Numbered from the stretch's first letter, positions 33,328-42,617 are shown. The stretch is DNA of 64,000 bases from Spirosoma agri (GCF_010747415.1 NZ_JAAGNZ010000005.1:62001-126000); one strand, 5' to 3'. Numbers and translations: made by a program. Notes: a model not told the origin generated them from the sequence alone.

Positions 33328-34605
33328 ATGATTCTCTTTTCTGATGAGGCATCGGCTTCGTTAGTTCAACTAGCCGTTTACCTGTCCGCCCGACGCGAGG
33401 CCCTGCTCAATAACTGGCGGACAGCTTGTGAGACTGATCCCACCCTGAAAGTCGTCGCCAGCCTGAGCCGCGAGGAGTTTAATAACAAAGTACCCTTCAT
33501 GCTCAATGTGTTCCAGCAGCAGCTTCGGGGGCAGGTTCAAGAAGCCCCGATCAGCTTATTAGCCGCTGAACATGGCCTCCACCGCTGGCAAAAGGGGTAT
33601 GCTTTGGCTGAATTGTCGGCCGAGATGTTGCATCTGAGCAACCTCTTGCTTGCCGAATTACGCTTGTTCTGGCAAGACTACCTTACCACCAATTCCACGG
33701 TTATACCCGATGCCTATGAACACTTTTTCGAGTTTGTTAATCAAATCAACACCGGGAGTGTAGGTCAGTATGCTGATCTACAACGCATCAATGCGTCCAG
33801 TCGGGTCGAAACCCTGGAAAAAGCCCTGACTGAGTTGAATGAGGTTGGTCGGCAACGGGCTGATTTACTGCGCCATTCCTCCCATGACCTGCGGGGTAGT
33901 TTTGGGGCCATTCAGGGAGCGGCTTCCTTATTGAAGTTGTCGATCGACTCTCAGGAACAGCGGGAACAGATGCTGTCCATGTTGCTGCGTAACCTGACCA
34001 ATTGCCGTTCGCTGGTCACTCAGTTGATGGACTTAGCCCGGCTGGAAGCGGGGCAGGAAGTGCTCAACATCCAGTCCGTCGATATAGGCCAGTTACTGAC
34101 CAACCTGGTGGCAGATTACCAGCCTCTGGCGGCTGAGCGGGGGCTCTTGCTCAATGCGGACGGTCCGGTTGGCCTGTCGATTGAGAGCGATCCGGTTCAG
34201 CTTCAGCGCATCATCCAAAATCTGGTGCTCAATGCCATCAAGCACACCCCTGCCGGATTCGTATCGATTTCGTGGAGTCGGGAAAAGGATTCTCGCTGGA
34301 TCGTTAGTGTGCAGGATTCGGGACCGGGCTTGCCTACGGCTGCGAAAGGGGGTTCTTTTCCCCAACTATTAGCCCCTTCTTCGGAATCCACCGCGGCCTT
34401 TGGGCTGGAAAATGCGCAGGATGATGCTCGGCAGGCGGCTACGATACAAGCATCCCGCTCTGCCCTGGCACACAAAGGGGAAGGCATTGGTTTATCCATC
34501 GTCAAGGGGTTGTGTGAGCTGTTGCGGGCTCAGCTGGAGATCGAAAGCAAACCGGGTGAAGGCACCTTGTTTCGGATCCGGCTGGCAATTCATTGGCAGC
34601 CCTAG
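33328..34605 (+). CDS. Cytoplasmic sensor histidine kinase, paralogue with expanded ATP lid
   Basis: A 425-residue kinase matching the one at 30333 in layout. It has an N-terminal RsbRD-like helical domain (LLNNWRTACETDP, EHGLHRWQKGYALAEL), an H box SSHDLRGSFG with H186, an N box around N302 (NLVLNAIKHT), a G1 box DSGPG at 330-334 and a G2 box EGIGLS at 385-390. About 50 residues of Ser/Ala/Gln-rich sequence fill the ATP lid between G1 and G2, as in the paralogue but with a different sequence. The ATG at 33328 was preferred over a GTG eight codons upstream, matching the paralogue's start. It converges on the receiver gene at 34637. Confidence 0.88.
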   Translation: MILFSDEASASLVQLAVYLSARREALLNNWRTACETDPTLKVVASLSREEFNNKVPFMLNVFQQQLRGQVQEAPISLLAAEHGLHRWQKGYALAELSAEMLHLSNLLLAELRLFWQDYLTTNSTVIPDAYEHFFEFVNQINTGSVGQYADLQRINASSRVETLEKALTELNEVGRQRADLLRHSSHDLRGSFGAIQGAASLLKLSIDSQEQREQMLSMLLRNLTNCRSLVTQLMDLARLEAGQEVLNIQSVDIGQLLTNLVADYQPLAAERGLLLNADGPVGLSIESDPVQLQRIIQNLVLNAIKHTPAGFVSISWSREKDSRWIVSVQDSGPGLPTAAKGGSFPQLLAPSSESTAAFGLENAQDDARQAATIQASRSALAHKGEGIGLSIVKGLCELLRAQLEIESKPGEGTLFRIRLAIHWQP

Positions 34606-34636
34606 GAGGATTTTGCGTGTTTTTCGCTCGTCCGGT

Positions 34637-35155
34637 TTAAAGATTCCCAACTGCACCATCCAAGGGTAGCACGCCCTGTTCCCACCAGAACTGGCGCAAA
34701 CTCTGAGCCAGACTCAGCCAATTGTTAATAGTCTGGGGCTTTACGATGTAATAGCTAGCCCCCTGGTGATAGGCCTGCCGTACGTCGCCTTCATCGACCG
34801 AAGAGCTCATCACCAGAATGGGAATCTGCTGCTGGTTGAGGAGTAGCATCCGAATGTCTTTTACCAGACCAAAACCCGCTTCACTTTGTGGCAAGTACAG
34901 ATCCTGAAGGATCAACTTGGGTAAACCAGTGCCATTGGCCATGGAATCGGTGAGGTAGGCGATGGCCTCCTTTCGGTTGGCGCATCGATCCAGGGTCACA
35001 TCGGGAAAGTACTTGGACAGACTAAAGCGGACCAGAGTCCAGATGTCCTCCTGATCTTCCACCACTAGTAATGTCGCCTGCTGGAAGTTGTACTGGCGTA
35101 TAGCCAGATAGCTGGTATTGGTTAGCTGAGCGGTGTCGAGTGAATCCATAATCAT
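34637..35155 (-). CDS. Stand-alone response-regulator receiver protein
   Basis: A 172-residue receiver domain with short extensions and no output domain. The acidic pair is E33/D34 (VVEDQEDIW), the phosphoacceptor D85 (LILQDLYLP), the Ser switch at 117-119 (VMSSSVDEGDV) and the conserved lysine K139 (YYIVKPQ). Single-domain receivers act as relays or act on partner proteins directly. It converges on the kinase at 33328 with only 31 bp between stops; it is the likely partner of one or both kinases. The ATG at 35149 (M3) is an equally good start. Confidence 0.87.
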   Translation of the reverse strand: MIMDSLDTAQLTNTSYLAIRQYNFQQATLLVVEDQEDIWTLVRFSLSKYFPDVTLDRCANRKEAIAYLTDSMANGTGLPKLILQDLYLPQSEAGFGLVKDIRMLLLNQQQIPILVMSSSVDEGDVRQAYHQGASYYIVKPQTINNWLSLAQSLRQFWWEQGVLPLDGAVGNL

Positions 35156-35754
35156 CCCATTGAGTGGTTAATAAACCCTGGTCTCACTTGAGGGGCGCTT
35201 ACATGTAGAGAATACAATTGCTCAAGCCAAAAAGTCTTAACGAGCCTATTCGGGCGTTGTTCAGCTATAGTCTATAAAACAAGCATTCGGATTTGATGCC
35301 TAACGATGAGCACTAGAATGCGAACGGCTAAAGTGGCCGACAATAGCTCATTACTCGGTTAATTTAGGTGTTAACCGGGCGATCGACCTGCTTTCCTACC
35401 AGGACTGTACTCTGATTGTACGCGAAACAGATGAACATAAACGACCCGTTGTCCGGCCGGAAGTGCTGTGGATACACCTTGCTTGATCGTCATCGGACTG
35501 GCTATTGGAACAAACACGAATTTAGTTTTTAACGCTTTTTACTTGCACCGTATAGTCGAGGGGTTAGACGAAGAATACCCGGATTACTACACAAATGGGT
35601 AAAACATCCCACAATTCAATAGCAGATGCATACAATGAAAGGTCGCCAATTATCTGATTATTAACGATATGTGATTGTGTTATATTTTTTGGCATGAAAT
35701 TTAGTCCGTAAAAGTTGTTGTCCATTCACAAGCATCTTAAACGTACACACGATC
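35156..35754. other. Intergenic region with an orphan coding-like fragment
   Basis: About 600 bp. A 58-codon frame at 35310-35486 without a start codon reads VNRAIDLLSYQDCTLIVRET, then DEHKRPVVRPEVLWIHLA, which looks coding, but I do not recognise it; it may be a gene relic. The remainder up to the YtxH gene is AT-rich and probably contains its promoter. Confidence 0.4.
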
Positions 35755-36036
35755 ATGGAATTCAAATTAGGCAAAAAGTCAGGCGGGTATGTTACAGCGA
35801 AAACGTACAGTGCAGGTGTATTAACGGGTCTCATTGTCGGGCTGACAGTCGGAATGCTGTTTGCCCCGCGTTCTGGCAAGAAAACACGCAGACGTATCAA
35901 AGACACGTTAGCTGACCAGACAAAAGAAATCCAGAACCAGTGGGATAAGGCGACATCAGAAATTCAAAACCAGTGGGACAAAACAACATCCCAGGCGAAA
36001 GATGCCGTCGATACGATCAAAGGCAAGATCAGTTAA
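35755..36036 (+). CDS. YtxH domain-containing protein
   Basis: A 93-residue protein with one N-terminal membrane helix (GVLTGLIVGLTVGMLFAP) directly followed by RSGKKTRRRIKD, the YtxH hallmark. The C-terminal half is a helical repeat in which KEIQNQWDKAT and SEIQNQWDKTT are two tandem copies of an 11-residue unit. YtxH proteins are small stress-associated envelope proteins in many bacteria. A terminator lies about 100 bp downstream. Confidence 0.88.
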   Translation: MEFKLGKKSGGYVTAKTYSAGVLTGLIVGLTVGMLFAPRSGKKTRRRIKDTLADQTKEIQNQWDKATSEIQNQWDKTTSQAKDAVDTIKGKIS

Positions 36037-36132
36037 TTGAATACGAAAAAGCCGTACGCTTATTTATTTCGAGCGTTATAAGTACTACAAAGCTGGTTCA
36101 ATGACTGGCTAACTCTCTCAACGATATGAAAA

Positions 36133-36168
36133 GAATCCCCAGTCTACTAAGGCTGGGGATTCGCTTTT
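36133..36168 (+). terminator. Terminator between YtxH gene and zinc-ribbon gene
   Basis: GAATCCCCAG (36133-36142) and CTGGGGATTC (36153-36162) form a perfect 10-bp stem with a 10-base loop, followed by GCTTTTTAT. Confidence 0.85.
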
Positions 36169-36246
36169 TATAGGGTCAACGGGTATCAGTTGTCTGAGCG
36201 AACAAATCCTTCTTAACAGAACTAGCGGCACAAGCCTATGGATCAG

Positions 36247-36480
36247 CTAGTCTGTATCACCAATTTTAATGAACTGCGTCGAGCAATTGTTGCATCGGTA
36301 GGCTTTAACGGTCATGACAACAGCCAGTGTTTTGGCTAGTGCGGAGCGGGGAACGCGGTCGGGATGCGCTTCCCCACAATGGGGACATTTTCTGGAAAAC
36401 GAAACGTGGCGTATCAAATAAAAGACACCAAAAATTAACCATAACACGCCAATGACGGCTAATGCATATACTAAATTCAT
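36247..36480 (-). CDS. Small membrane protein with zinc ribbon
   Basis: A 77-residue protein with an N-terminal membrane helix (YALAVIGVLWLIFGVFYLI) and two Cys pairs, CPHCGEAHPD and CNNCSTQF, which form a zinc-ribbon-like knuckle. No function known to me. It is convergent with the YtxH gene; together with the terminator between them it is a compact pair of small envelope genes. Confidence 0.75.
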   Translation of the reverse strand: MNLVYALAVIGVLWLIFGVFYLIRHVSFSRKCPHCGEAHPDRVPRSALAKTLAVVMTVKAYRCNNCSTQFIKIGDTD

Positions 36481-37109
36481 GGCTGTTCAAATTAGGCAGT
36501 ATCCTCTAATTTAATCGAAGCCAACTGTAACTCGCTGATTAGTAGTGATGAATTAATTAACCGGCATACCCTGAAACAGGAATGTGTGAAGAGTGAAAAA
36601 AAATAGCCGTTTTATCTAGTTTATGAGCTTAACGGGTAGTAACCTGTTCTGATAACCTGGTTTAATAGCCGCTAGGCAAGACGGAACGAGAATAATAGAG
36701 CGACAGGTCATGAATTGGTAATCCTCAACACTCATCAACTCGTTTGACGCATCGATGAATCCGGGTCATGACGAAGCCGACTGATCTACGGTCGGTTTTG
36801 TTATGAATTATACTATCGTAATTCAACAACGGTGTGAAGTCAGTAAGGAATCATTGTCAGGTATGTATCAACTAAAGAAGCCGGGAGCGACGGAAAGGAA
36901 CGCTGAAAAGAGAAAGGACCGCTCCAGTAGAACGGCCCATTCTGTTTATCCTCTCTTTAATCTAACCCTATGTTTCACTGATATCAACAATGTTAACAAA
37001 AGTAAACATTAAATTATCTAAATAAAGAAAACGAGTACATATTTATTGGCCGGTATAGTGGTTACAGACTGAAACCGGTAAGTGTCAATTCGTTTATCTG
37101 TTTACTCGA
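36481..37109. other. Intergenic region without supported gene
   Basis: About 630 bp of AT-rich DNA. A 69-codon ORF at 36803-37012 is basic, Lys/Arg/Ser-rich and unlike a folded protein. A weak hairpin AGCCGAC / GTCGGTT with a TTTT tail lies near 36775-36800. Nothing else to support. Confidence 0.4.
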
Positions 37110-38636
37110 TTAATGCAGTACGTAAACAGAGCCCTGGCGTTGACCGGGCGTTACTTTATTGCGCTGGCTTAATCGATAGTCAATATGCCAGGCATACACG
37201 CCCGTTGGGCAGGCAACTCCCTGAACATACCCGTCCCATTGAAAAGGAGGGGTCGTCGTCGTGAAAATTAACTCACCCCAGCGGTTGAAAACAGAAAGGG
37301 ATTGAATCGAAATGTCCCCACACCCATACGCAGAGAACGTATCATTCGAACCGTCGCCATTGGGTGTGAATGAATCGGGGGTGTACAGAACGCAGTCACA
37401 GGCACCGTAAGAGATCACGATAGAATCCGTAACCGTTGCGCACTCATTACGTACTGTTGCGCGAAAAACGCCAGAGTTTGTCACGGTTCGGGATTGCTCT
37501 GCAAATAGATCTTGCCAGGCAAACTGGCCTTTTGCGACTGTTGGCTGGATCGTAAATCGCTCCGCTCCACAAAGCTCTATGTCCTGGCCCAGGTCTAGCT
37601 GGGGTGGTTCCGTGTACCGGACTTGAATGCTGTCGGTGACGGTGCAATTCGCTTGCGTGACCCTGACGGTGTAGCGGCCAGCCTGTGATACGGGAAAGGT
37701 ATTCAACGACGAACCATTCTGCCAGGAATAGGTCGATGAAGCACTGGACGGAACGCTTAACGTAAGTGTCTGACCGGTACATAGGGTCGTGTCAGGACCC
37801 AGATTAAAATCGAGACTATAGTTAATCGAAATCGTATCATACAAAATTTTACAGGGCGTCGTGACCTTTACGGAATAAGTGCCTGCTTTCGTTACCAAGA
37901 GAGTCGGAGATATAGTGCCGTCGTTCCAGAGGTAGTCTATAGCGCCGGGGGTTTTGGCGCTGAGCGAATACGTACTCGCACGGCCGCAAAGGGTCGTGTC
38001 CCGGCCCAGATCAAGCTTGACCGGCAAAAGGGATACGTCGTCGATGAAGAGATAATAGAACCCTAACTGCGGGGGCGACTTGAAGAAACTGCCGATGGTG
38101 ACATATTTCTCTCCTCCCTTGGCGGTAATGCTGCCCGATACCCGTTGCCACCGTAACGCCGGGGTGTTAGCCGTGAGCTGACTCTCGATAAACTGCGGAT
38201 TAACCGCAAATAATTCGGTTGTGGTCGTTGTGACGGGTTGTGTTGAGAAATAAGCGCCAAGCGTTTGGGGAAGCAGTTTATTCGGCGTTTCCAAAGCCAC
38301 ATACATTTCGAACGAGTAGCATTGGTTTGCTTCCAGTGGCTTCAGCAGCGGTACGGCCATGTATTCAGACCAGCCTCTATCCAGAAATAAGTGTGCCAGT
38401 CCCTGTCCTGTGTGGGGTGACAATGCCATCTGGCCGCTTTTAAAGCATTCGTGGTAAAAGTCAGGCGTAGCCCGGCTAGGGTTATACCAGGGCACCGCTT
38501 CGCTAAGAAGGTTATCCTGCTGAGGACACTGAGCGTATTGTTCAAAGCTTCCGTTTGGTACAAGATTTTGCCCGTTCGCCTGGATGCAGAACAGGGCTAA
38601 AGCCAGAATCAGAAGCCAGGTAGATTGTCGTGCCAT
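37110..38636 (-). CDS. Secreted protein with T9SS type B (gliding-motility-type) sorting domain
   Basis: A 508-residue protein with signal peptide (TWLLILALALFCIQANGQ). The N-terminal half (LVPNGSFEQYAQCP onward) resembles a carbohydrate-binding beta-sandwich, then three PKD/Ig-like repeats begin with LGRDTTLCG, LGPDTTLCTG and LGQDIELCG. The C-terminus has YTPDSFTPNGDGSNDTF and FNRWGELIFTT, which are hallmarks of the gliding-motility-associated (CHU_C) domain used for type IX export. It is exported and probably attached to the surface. The ATG at 38636 was chosen; a GTG lies six codons upstream. Confidence 0.93.
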   Translation of the reverse strand: MARQSTWLLILALALFCIQANGQNLVPNGSFEQYAQCPQQDNLLSEAVPWYNPSRATPDFYHECFKSGQMALSPHTGQGLAHLFLDRGWSEYMAVPLLKPLEANQCYSFEMYVALETPNKLLPQTLGAYFSTQPVTTTTTELFAVNPQFIESQLTANTPALRWQRVSGSITAKGGEKYVTIGSFFKSPPQLGFYYLFIDDVSLLPVKLDLGRDTTLCGRASTYSLSAKTPGAIDYLWNDGTISPTLLVTKAGTYSVKVTTPCKILYDTISINYSLDFNLGPDTTLCTGQTLTLSVPSSASSTYSWQNGSSLNTFPVSQAGRYTVRVTQANCTVTDSIQVRYTEPPQLDLGQDIELCGAERFTIQPTVAKGQFAWQDLFAEQSRTVTNSGVFRATVRNECATVTDSIVISYGACDCVLYTPDSFTPNGDGSNDTFSAYGCGDISIQSLSVFNRWGELIFTTTTPPFQWDGYVQGVACPTGVYAWHIDYRLSQRNKVTPGQRQGSVYVLH

Positions 38637-39099
38637 TCGTAGTATGTGCTGCACTTATCATTCGGTTGCGGTACTATTGCCGAAAAAAATTTTACTTATA
38701 GATGACTAAAGTACGCATATTAACGGAATATGGGAAATTCGCACTGGTGGTTCTATAGTAGTGAAACGGATACTTAATTCATCTCGTCGATCTACGTAGG
38801 TGTTGGTTAGTTGGCTGATAGAGTGTGGATTAGGGAACCGGTTAATAAATTTAGGTAAAAACAGTTCTTTGCTAAATCAATAGAGTCGTCATATATCTCT
38901 TAGGATAAATTTATATTATAAAAATATTATTTTGTATTAATGGTAGAATTATCTGGTAAATAAGAATTTCATATTATGACTAACATATACATATGAAAAC
39001 GTACTTAGTGATACCCGCTAGATGACATAAGCAATCCGGTTTATATTTGCTACGATAAACACTACGTATCCTATTTGATAAGTCCTTTACTCACTTCTC
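38637..39099. other. AT-rich intergenic region with a promoter for the ECF sigma factor
   Basis: About 460 bp, strongly AT-rich around 38900-38990, with no ORF. It separates the divergent T9SS gene and sigma-factor gene and carries a perfect TAnnTTTG box at 39042. Confidence 0.55.
39042..39049 (+). promoter_or_regulatory. Bacteroidota -7 promoter box (TATATTTG) upstream of ECF sigma
   Basis: TATATTTG matches the TAnnTTTG -7 consensus exactly and lies 51 bp before the ATG. I saw no clear TTTG -33 box at the standard distance. Confidence 0.5.
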
Positions 39100-39648
39100 A
39101 TGAAAAAGGCTGAATTAGCCGATGAACAACTGGTAAAGATTTACCAGGATACCAACGCTGACGATTCGTTTGAGATGCTCTACAATCGTTATGTCGGTAA
39201 GGTATACCAAAAGTGTCTGTCGATAACGAAAGATTCGGAATCGGCTCACGACTACACGCAGGATATTTTTATCAAGGTATTCAGTAAGCTGGATACGTTT
39301 CAGAACCGGTCGGCATTTTCTACCTGGTTATACTCCGTTTCTCATCACTACTGCCTGGATCAGTTACGGTTAAACAAGCGAATGACCACCGAGTCGTTGT
39401 CGGATGAGATTACGAATAATCTATCCGAACCCGATGCGAATGTGTCGGTTGATAATCAGATGCAGACTTTGGAACGGGTTATGAGTGATTTGTCCGAGGA
39501 TGAAGTGAAGTTACTACGGCTCAAACACGAGCAAGGGCTGTCTATACGAGAAATTAGTTTGCAGTATAGTATTTCGGAAAGCGCGGTCAAAATGCGTTTG
39601 AAACGAACACGCGATAAGCTACAGGAACTATACATACATTATTATTGA
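39100..39648 (+). CDS. ECF-type RNA polymerase sigma factor (orphan)
   Basis: A 182-residue sigma-70 family factor. Region 2 is visible in FEMLYNRYVGKVYQKCLSIT, DYTQDIFIKVFSKLDTF and FSTWLYSVSHHYCLD; region 4 in LSEDEVKLLRLKHEQGLS and the recognition helix SESAVKMRLKRTRDKL. No anti-sigma gene is adjacent, and the next gene is unrelated, so it is an orphan ECF. It is preceded by a good TAnnTTTG promoter box and followed by a terminator, so it is monocistronic. Confidence 0.92.
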   Translation: MKKAELADEQLVKIYQDTNADDSFEMLYNRYVGKVYQKCLSITKDSESAHDYTQDIFIKVFSKLDTFQNRSAFSTWLYSVSHHYCLDQLRLNKRMTTESLSDEITNNLSEPDANVSVDNQMQTLERVMSDLSEDEVKLLRLKHEQGLSIREISLQYSISESAVKMRLKRTRDKLQELYIHYY

Positions 39649-39702
39649 CGCATATGACTTGCCCAACGTGGCGTCAGTACGCTATCGGCTATTGGCCGAT
39701 AT

Positions 39703-39731
39703 AAAAGCAGTCTCCACCGAGGCTGCTTTTG
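39703..39731 (+). terminator. Terminator after the ECF sigma gene
   Basis: AAAAGCAGTCTC (39703-39714) pairs with GAGGCTGCTTTT (39719-39730), one wobble, 4-base loop, ending in T. Confidence 0.8.
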
Positions 39732-39895
39732 TGTTATTGGGCCTGACTCAATGATTACGATGCCTTACGGAGCTGCTGTTGGTCGGGAATACCCACTTCA
39801 ATTCGGTGAATGAATCCCAATCGCTAATTTCCTGCGACATTACCGGTGGAAACGTGTTTAGATGCGAAACGCATGGAATAACATACACCCAATTA

Positions 39896-40114
39896 ATGTC
39901 AACGACTATGGCAGATGCACCAGTTCAGTTTCAACCCGGCGATCAAGTGACGCTGTTAGAGGGCGGATCACCAATGACCGTAACAGCGGTCAAAGACGAC
40001 GGCCAGACGATCACTTGCGAAAACAGCAATGAGGACAAGCCCAGTACCCAGGACTATGACGCTACCAAACTGACAAAGTTGACCAGCGGTCATGAGCTAG
40101 GCGCAAAAGCCTAG
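39896..40114 (+). CDS. Small DUF2158-like protein
   Basis: A 72-residue soluble protein: PVQFQPGDQVTLLEGGSPMT, then VTAVKDDGQTITCEN. The PGD-V-L--GG-PMTV pattern is that of the YodC / DUF2158 family, small beta-barrel-like proteins of unknown role. The ATG at 39896 is used here; the ATG at 39908 is equally good, and the frame is open further upstream without coding character. A very strong terminator follows 12 bp after the stop. Confidence 0.75.
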   Translation: MSTTMADAPVQFQPGDQVTLLEGGSPMTVTAVKDDGQTITCENSNEDKPSTQDYDATKLTKLTSGHELGAKA

Positions 40115-40125
40115 TGATTCAGGAC

Positions 40126-40163
40126 AAAAAAGCGTCAGTTCTTGCAGAGCTGACGCTTTTTTT
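40126..40163 (+). terminator. Strong terminator after the DUF2158-like gene
   Basis: AAAAAAGCGTCAG (40126-40138) and CTGACGCTTTTTT (40150-40162) form a perfect 13-bp stem with T tail. Confidence 0.9.
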
Positions 40164-40675
40164 GCGGTAACCTCTTTTCCCGCAGGAAGGCTACGACCCA
40201 CTGGCAGAATGAGACAACCGGATAAGTGGGGCAGTCAGAAATAACGGATATGGGAGGGTTTTGTCCACGTGTGCCTGGTGCTCCTTAATAAAAAACATCG
40301 GCCTCAACGTGAGCCGATGTTTTTGTCTATAACACATTTGATTTCTTTCAGCATCTCTGTCGGGATACCTTATCAACGATACGCTGGTAATTGAGCGATC
40401 GTTGCAAGACAAGGCGTACCCTCATGTCAGGCAACGTACTTGCTCCTTGACGGGAAGTTCAGCTGTAGCCGCATTATAGCCTTACGATTTTCCAGCCGCG
40501 CTACAGTATGATCTGGACGTATATGTGTCACCAAAATGCTATTATCTTCGCTTTACTCCTTGTATAATGTTTTAAAAATTTATTTATTGATACTTAAAGT
40601 TACTATTTTAGGCAATCCGTTTTTATTGGTTGCAAGTATATATAGGTAACTAAATGACTGATCTACACCTCGATT
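40164..40675. other. Intergenic region with one hairpin
   Basis: About 510 bp without a supported gene. It holds a perfect terminator-like hairpin at 40291-40324; the part from about 40560 is AT-rich and probably includes the promoter of the lyase gene. Confidence 0.45.
40291..40324. terminator. Perfect terminator-like hairpin without adjacent gene
   Basis: AAAAACATCGGC (40291-40302) and GCCGATGTTTTT (40313-40324) form a perfect 12-bp stem with 10-base loop and T tail. No ORF ends directly before it on either strand; it may end a small RNA or a lost gene. Confidence 0.7.
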
Positions 40676-41572
40676 ATGATGAAAAAATATGTACTACTCT
40701 GTATAGTGCTGATCGCGTCCGTAAGTTGTACGGACTGGTTTCAACCGTTACCATTACCACAAAACGCCCGGAATTTTCGACTTATATCAACGTGCAATGT
40801 AGCCTCTGTCGTTACATCAGACGATTTCGAAGAGGCTACATTGCCTTTCTATTTTGACAACCAGGCTAGTGTCAAATCCGATATTTCCTTCAGCAATGAG
40901 CAGCGCAGAGCCGGAAACAGTTCATTGAAGTTTAGCTTGACCAGTCTGAATCGTAAGCCGGCGCCCAATAATTACGTAACCAAATCAGAAGTATCGATGT
41001 ATCGGAGTGATACCGATACAACCGAGGTATGGTATGGCTTTAGTCTGTTTATGCCTGGGTCAAGCATGAAAAATGACGCTTATCCAATTCTGTTCATGCA
41101 ATGGCATGCCAATTATCAGGGCTACCCAGGCGGATTCTCGTATCGGATTCCCATCATTTTCATGACCATTCAGCCTAACAACACCATTCAGGTAATTTAC
41201 GGCTCTGCTTCAGAAGCACCAACTGCCTGGAGCCAGCTTTCTAGTAACCGATCAACGGCAAAAACTGTTGGGAAGGTGGTCTTCGACGAATGGGTCGATT
41301 ATGTTGTTCACATCCGATTTGCCCCGACAACGAATAAGGGCATTCTGCAAATGTGGCAGAACGGAACGCAACTTCTCAATGACAGGAATATGCCTCTAGG
41401 CTACAAAAATGGCAAGCCTTACTGGAAGTTTGGTCTTAACTGTTTCACCGGGAGTGCCTCTCATACGGACAAAGCCCTATACGTCGATCAGCTACGTTAC
41501 GGCAATCAGGATGCCTGCTACGATGCTGTGGCACCAAGCGGGACAGATGGGCTGTTCAAGCCGATGAAATAA
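40676..41572 (+). CDS. Polysaccharide lyase family lipoprotein
   Basis: A 298-residue protein with a short lipoprotein-type signal (YVLLCIVLIASVSC). The mature part begins DDFEEATLPFYFDNQ and has RRAGNSSLKFSLTS, VWYGFSLFMPGSS, PILFMQWHA and the later WVDYVVHIRFAP and GILQMWQNGTQLL. This beta-jelly-roll pattern matches the polysaccharide lyase / heparin-lyase-like family (PL20-like). It likely cleaves uronate-containing polysaccharides at the cell surface. Starts at 40676 or 40679 (tandem ATG). A terminator follows at 41592. Confidence 0.82.
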   Translation: MMKKYVLLCIVLIASVSCTDWFQPLPLPQNARNFRLISTCNVASVVTSDDFEEATLPFYFDNQASVKSDISFSNEQRRAGNSSLKFSLTSLNRKPAPNNYVTKSEVSMYRSDTDTTEVWYGFSLFMPGSSMKNDAYPILFMQWHANYQGYPGGFSYRIPIIFMTIQPNNTIQVIYGSASEAPTAWSQLSSNRSTAKTVGKVVFDEWVDYVVHIRFAPTTNKGILQMWQNGTQLLNDRNMPLGYKNGKPYWKFGLNCFTGSASHTDKALYVDQLRYGNQDACYDAVAPSGTDGLFKPMK

Positions 41573-42081
41573 CGAACTTGCACAAAAGTAAAAACGCCGA
41601 CTTCATGATGAGTCGGCGTTTCTATATTCCACCAAGTAAAGAAAGCAATTTACTAAAAGACAGTCCATCGCTAACTTGTCAACTACTTTTTAATGACAAC
41701 TTAATCGGCGATTTGGTATGGTACACTATCTGGAATTTACGCCGAATGCAATAGCAGGCTAATGAGTGAGTAATGCACAGCGATTGCTGTCTAACGGTAG
41801 TGGCAAAAACGGCCTGATAAAGCTCTTTCCTGTTTACCGCTCACTCAAACTTACCGATACACCAGTTAACACTAAGCCCAAAAGAATGAACTAATGTATG
41901 GTTGAGTAGAGCTAATAAATGCTTGAAAGCCAGTATTTTATTATTAGAATATGGTCCTCTTGCCTCCCTAGCTGTAAGCCACTGGTCAAACCGATAACTA
42001 AGATGCCAAATAGGGCTATTTGCTCAACGAAATGAATATGACGTAACTTGCCCCAGTTTTTACATAAATCAGTTAAAGCAT
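41573..42081. other. Intergenic region with terminator
   Basis: About 510 bp without ORF. The only structure I can support is the lyase terminator at 41592-41621; the remainder is the upstream region of the outer-membrane barrel gene. Confidence 0.5.
41592..41621 (+). terminator. Terminator after the lyase gene
   Basis: AAACGCCGACT (41592-41602) and AGTCGGCGTTT (41611-41621) form a perfect 11-bp stem with an 8-base loop. Confidence 0.8.
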
Positions 42082-42600
42082 ATGAAGAAAATACACTTTT
42101 CCGTTTTATTCGTTATAGCCCTGCTTGTGGGCACCCAGTCATTTGCCCAGATGGCCATTGACAAAGGCACCAAATTTGTCAATCTTGGTATTGGCGTGGG
42201 TGGTTATGGCTATTTTAATGGAAGCGGCCTGGGCCTGAATGCCGGCCTCGATGTTGGCGTGACGAAGAATATTACAGTGGGTGGCGTACTTGGCTATCGC
42301 AGCTATGGTAGCGGAGTCAACTCGTTCGATGCTGGTGTGCGGGGTTCTTACCATTTCAATGAATTACTTCAGTTGGCAACGGATAAAGCTGATTTATATG
42401 CAGGTATAGGTGTTTCCTTCTATCGTCTATCATACGGTGATTACTACGCAAATATACCTGGCTTTTCAAATTCGTACACGACAGCATACGTTCCTATTCA
42501 CATTGGTGGCCGCTATTTCTTCAGCGAAAACGTAGGTGGTTTTGCTGAACTAGGTTCTAGTCTGGCTACGCTGAAATTAGGCGTTACATTCAAACTGTAA
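42082..42600 (+). CDS. Small outer-membrane beta-barrel protein
   Basis: A 172-residue protein with signal peptide (VLFVIALLVGTQSFAQ). The mature part alternates Gly/aromatic strands such as FVNLGIGVGGYGYF, GLNAGLDVGVTKNITVGG, AGIGVSFYRLSYGDYY and IHIGGRYFFSENVGGFAELG, ending in TLKLGVTFKL. This is the 8-stranded outer-membrane barrel pattern. Function unknown; comparable proteins are common porin-like or structural envelope proteins. Confidence 0.85.
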   Translation: MKKIHFSVLFVIALLVGTQSFAQMAIDKGTKFVNLGIGVGGYGYFNGSGLGLNAGLDVGVTKNITVGGVLGYRSYGSGVNSFDAGVRGSYHFNELLQLATDKADLYAGIGVSFYRLSYGDYYANIPGFSNSYTTAYVPIHIGGRYFFSENVGGFAELGSSLATLKLGVTFKL

Positions 42601-42617
42601 GCATACTGTAAGTTCAC

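Noticed and set aside
36803..37012. 69-codon ORF, basic and Ser/Lys-rich
   Set aside because: Composition unlike a folded protein, no neighbours to support it, in an AT-rich spacer.
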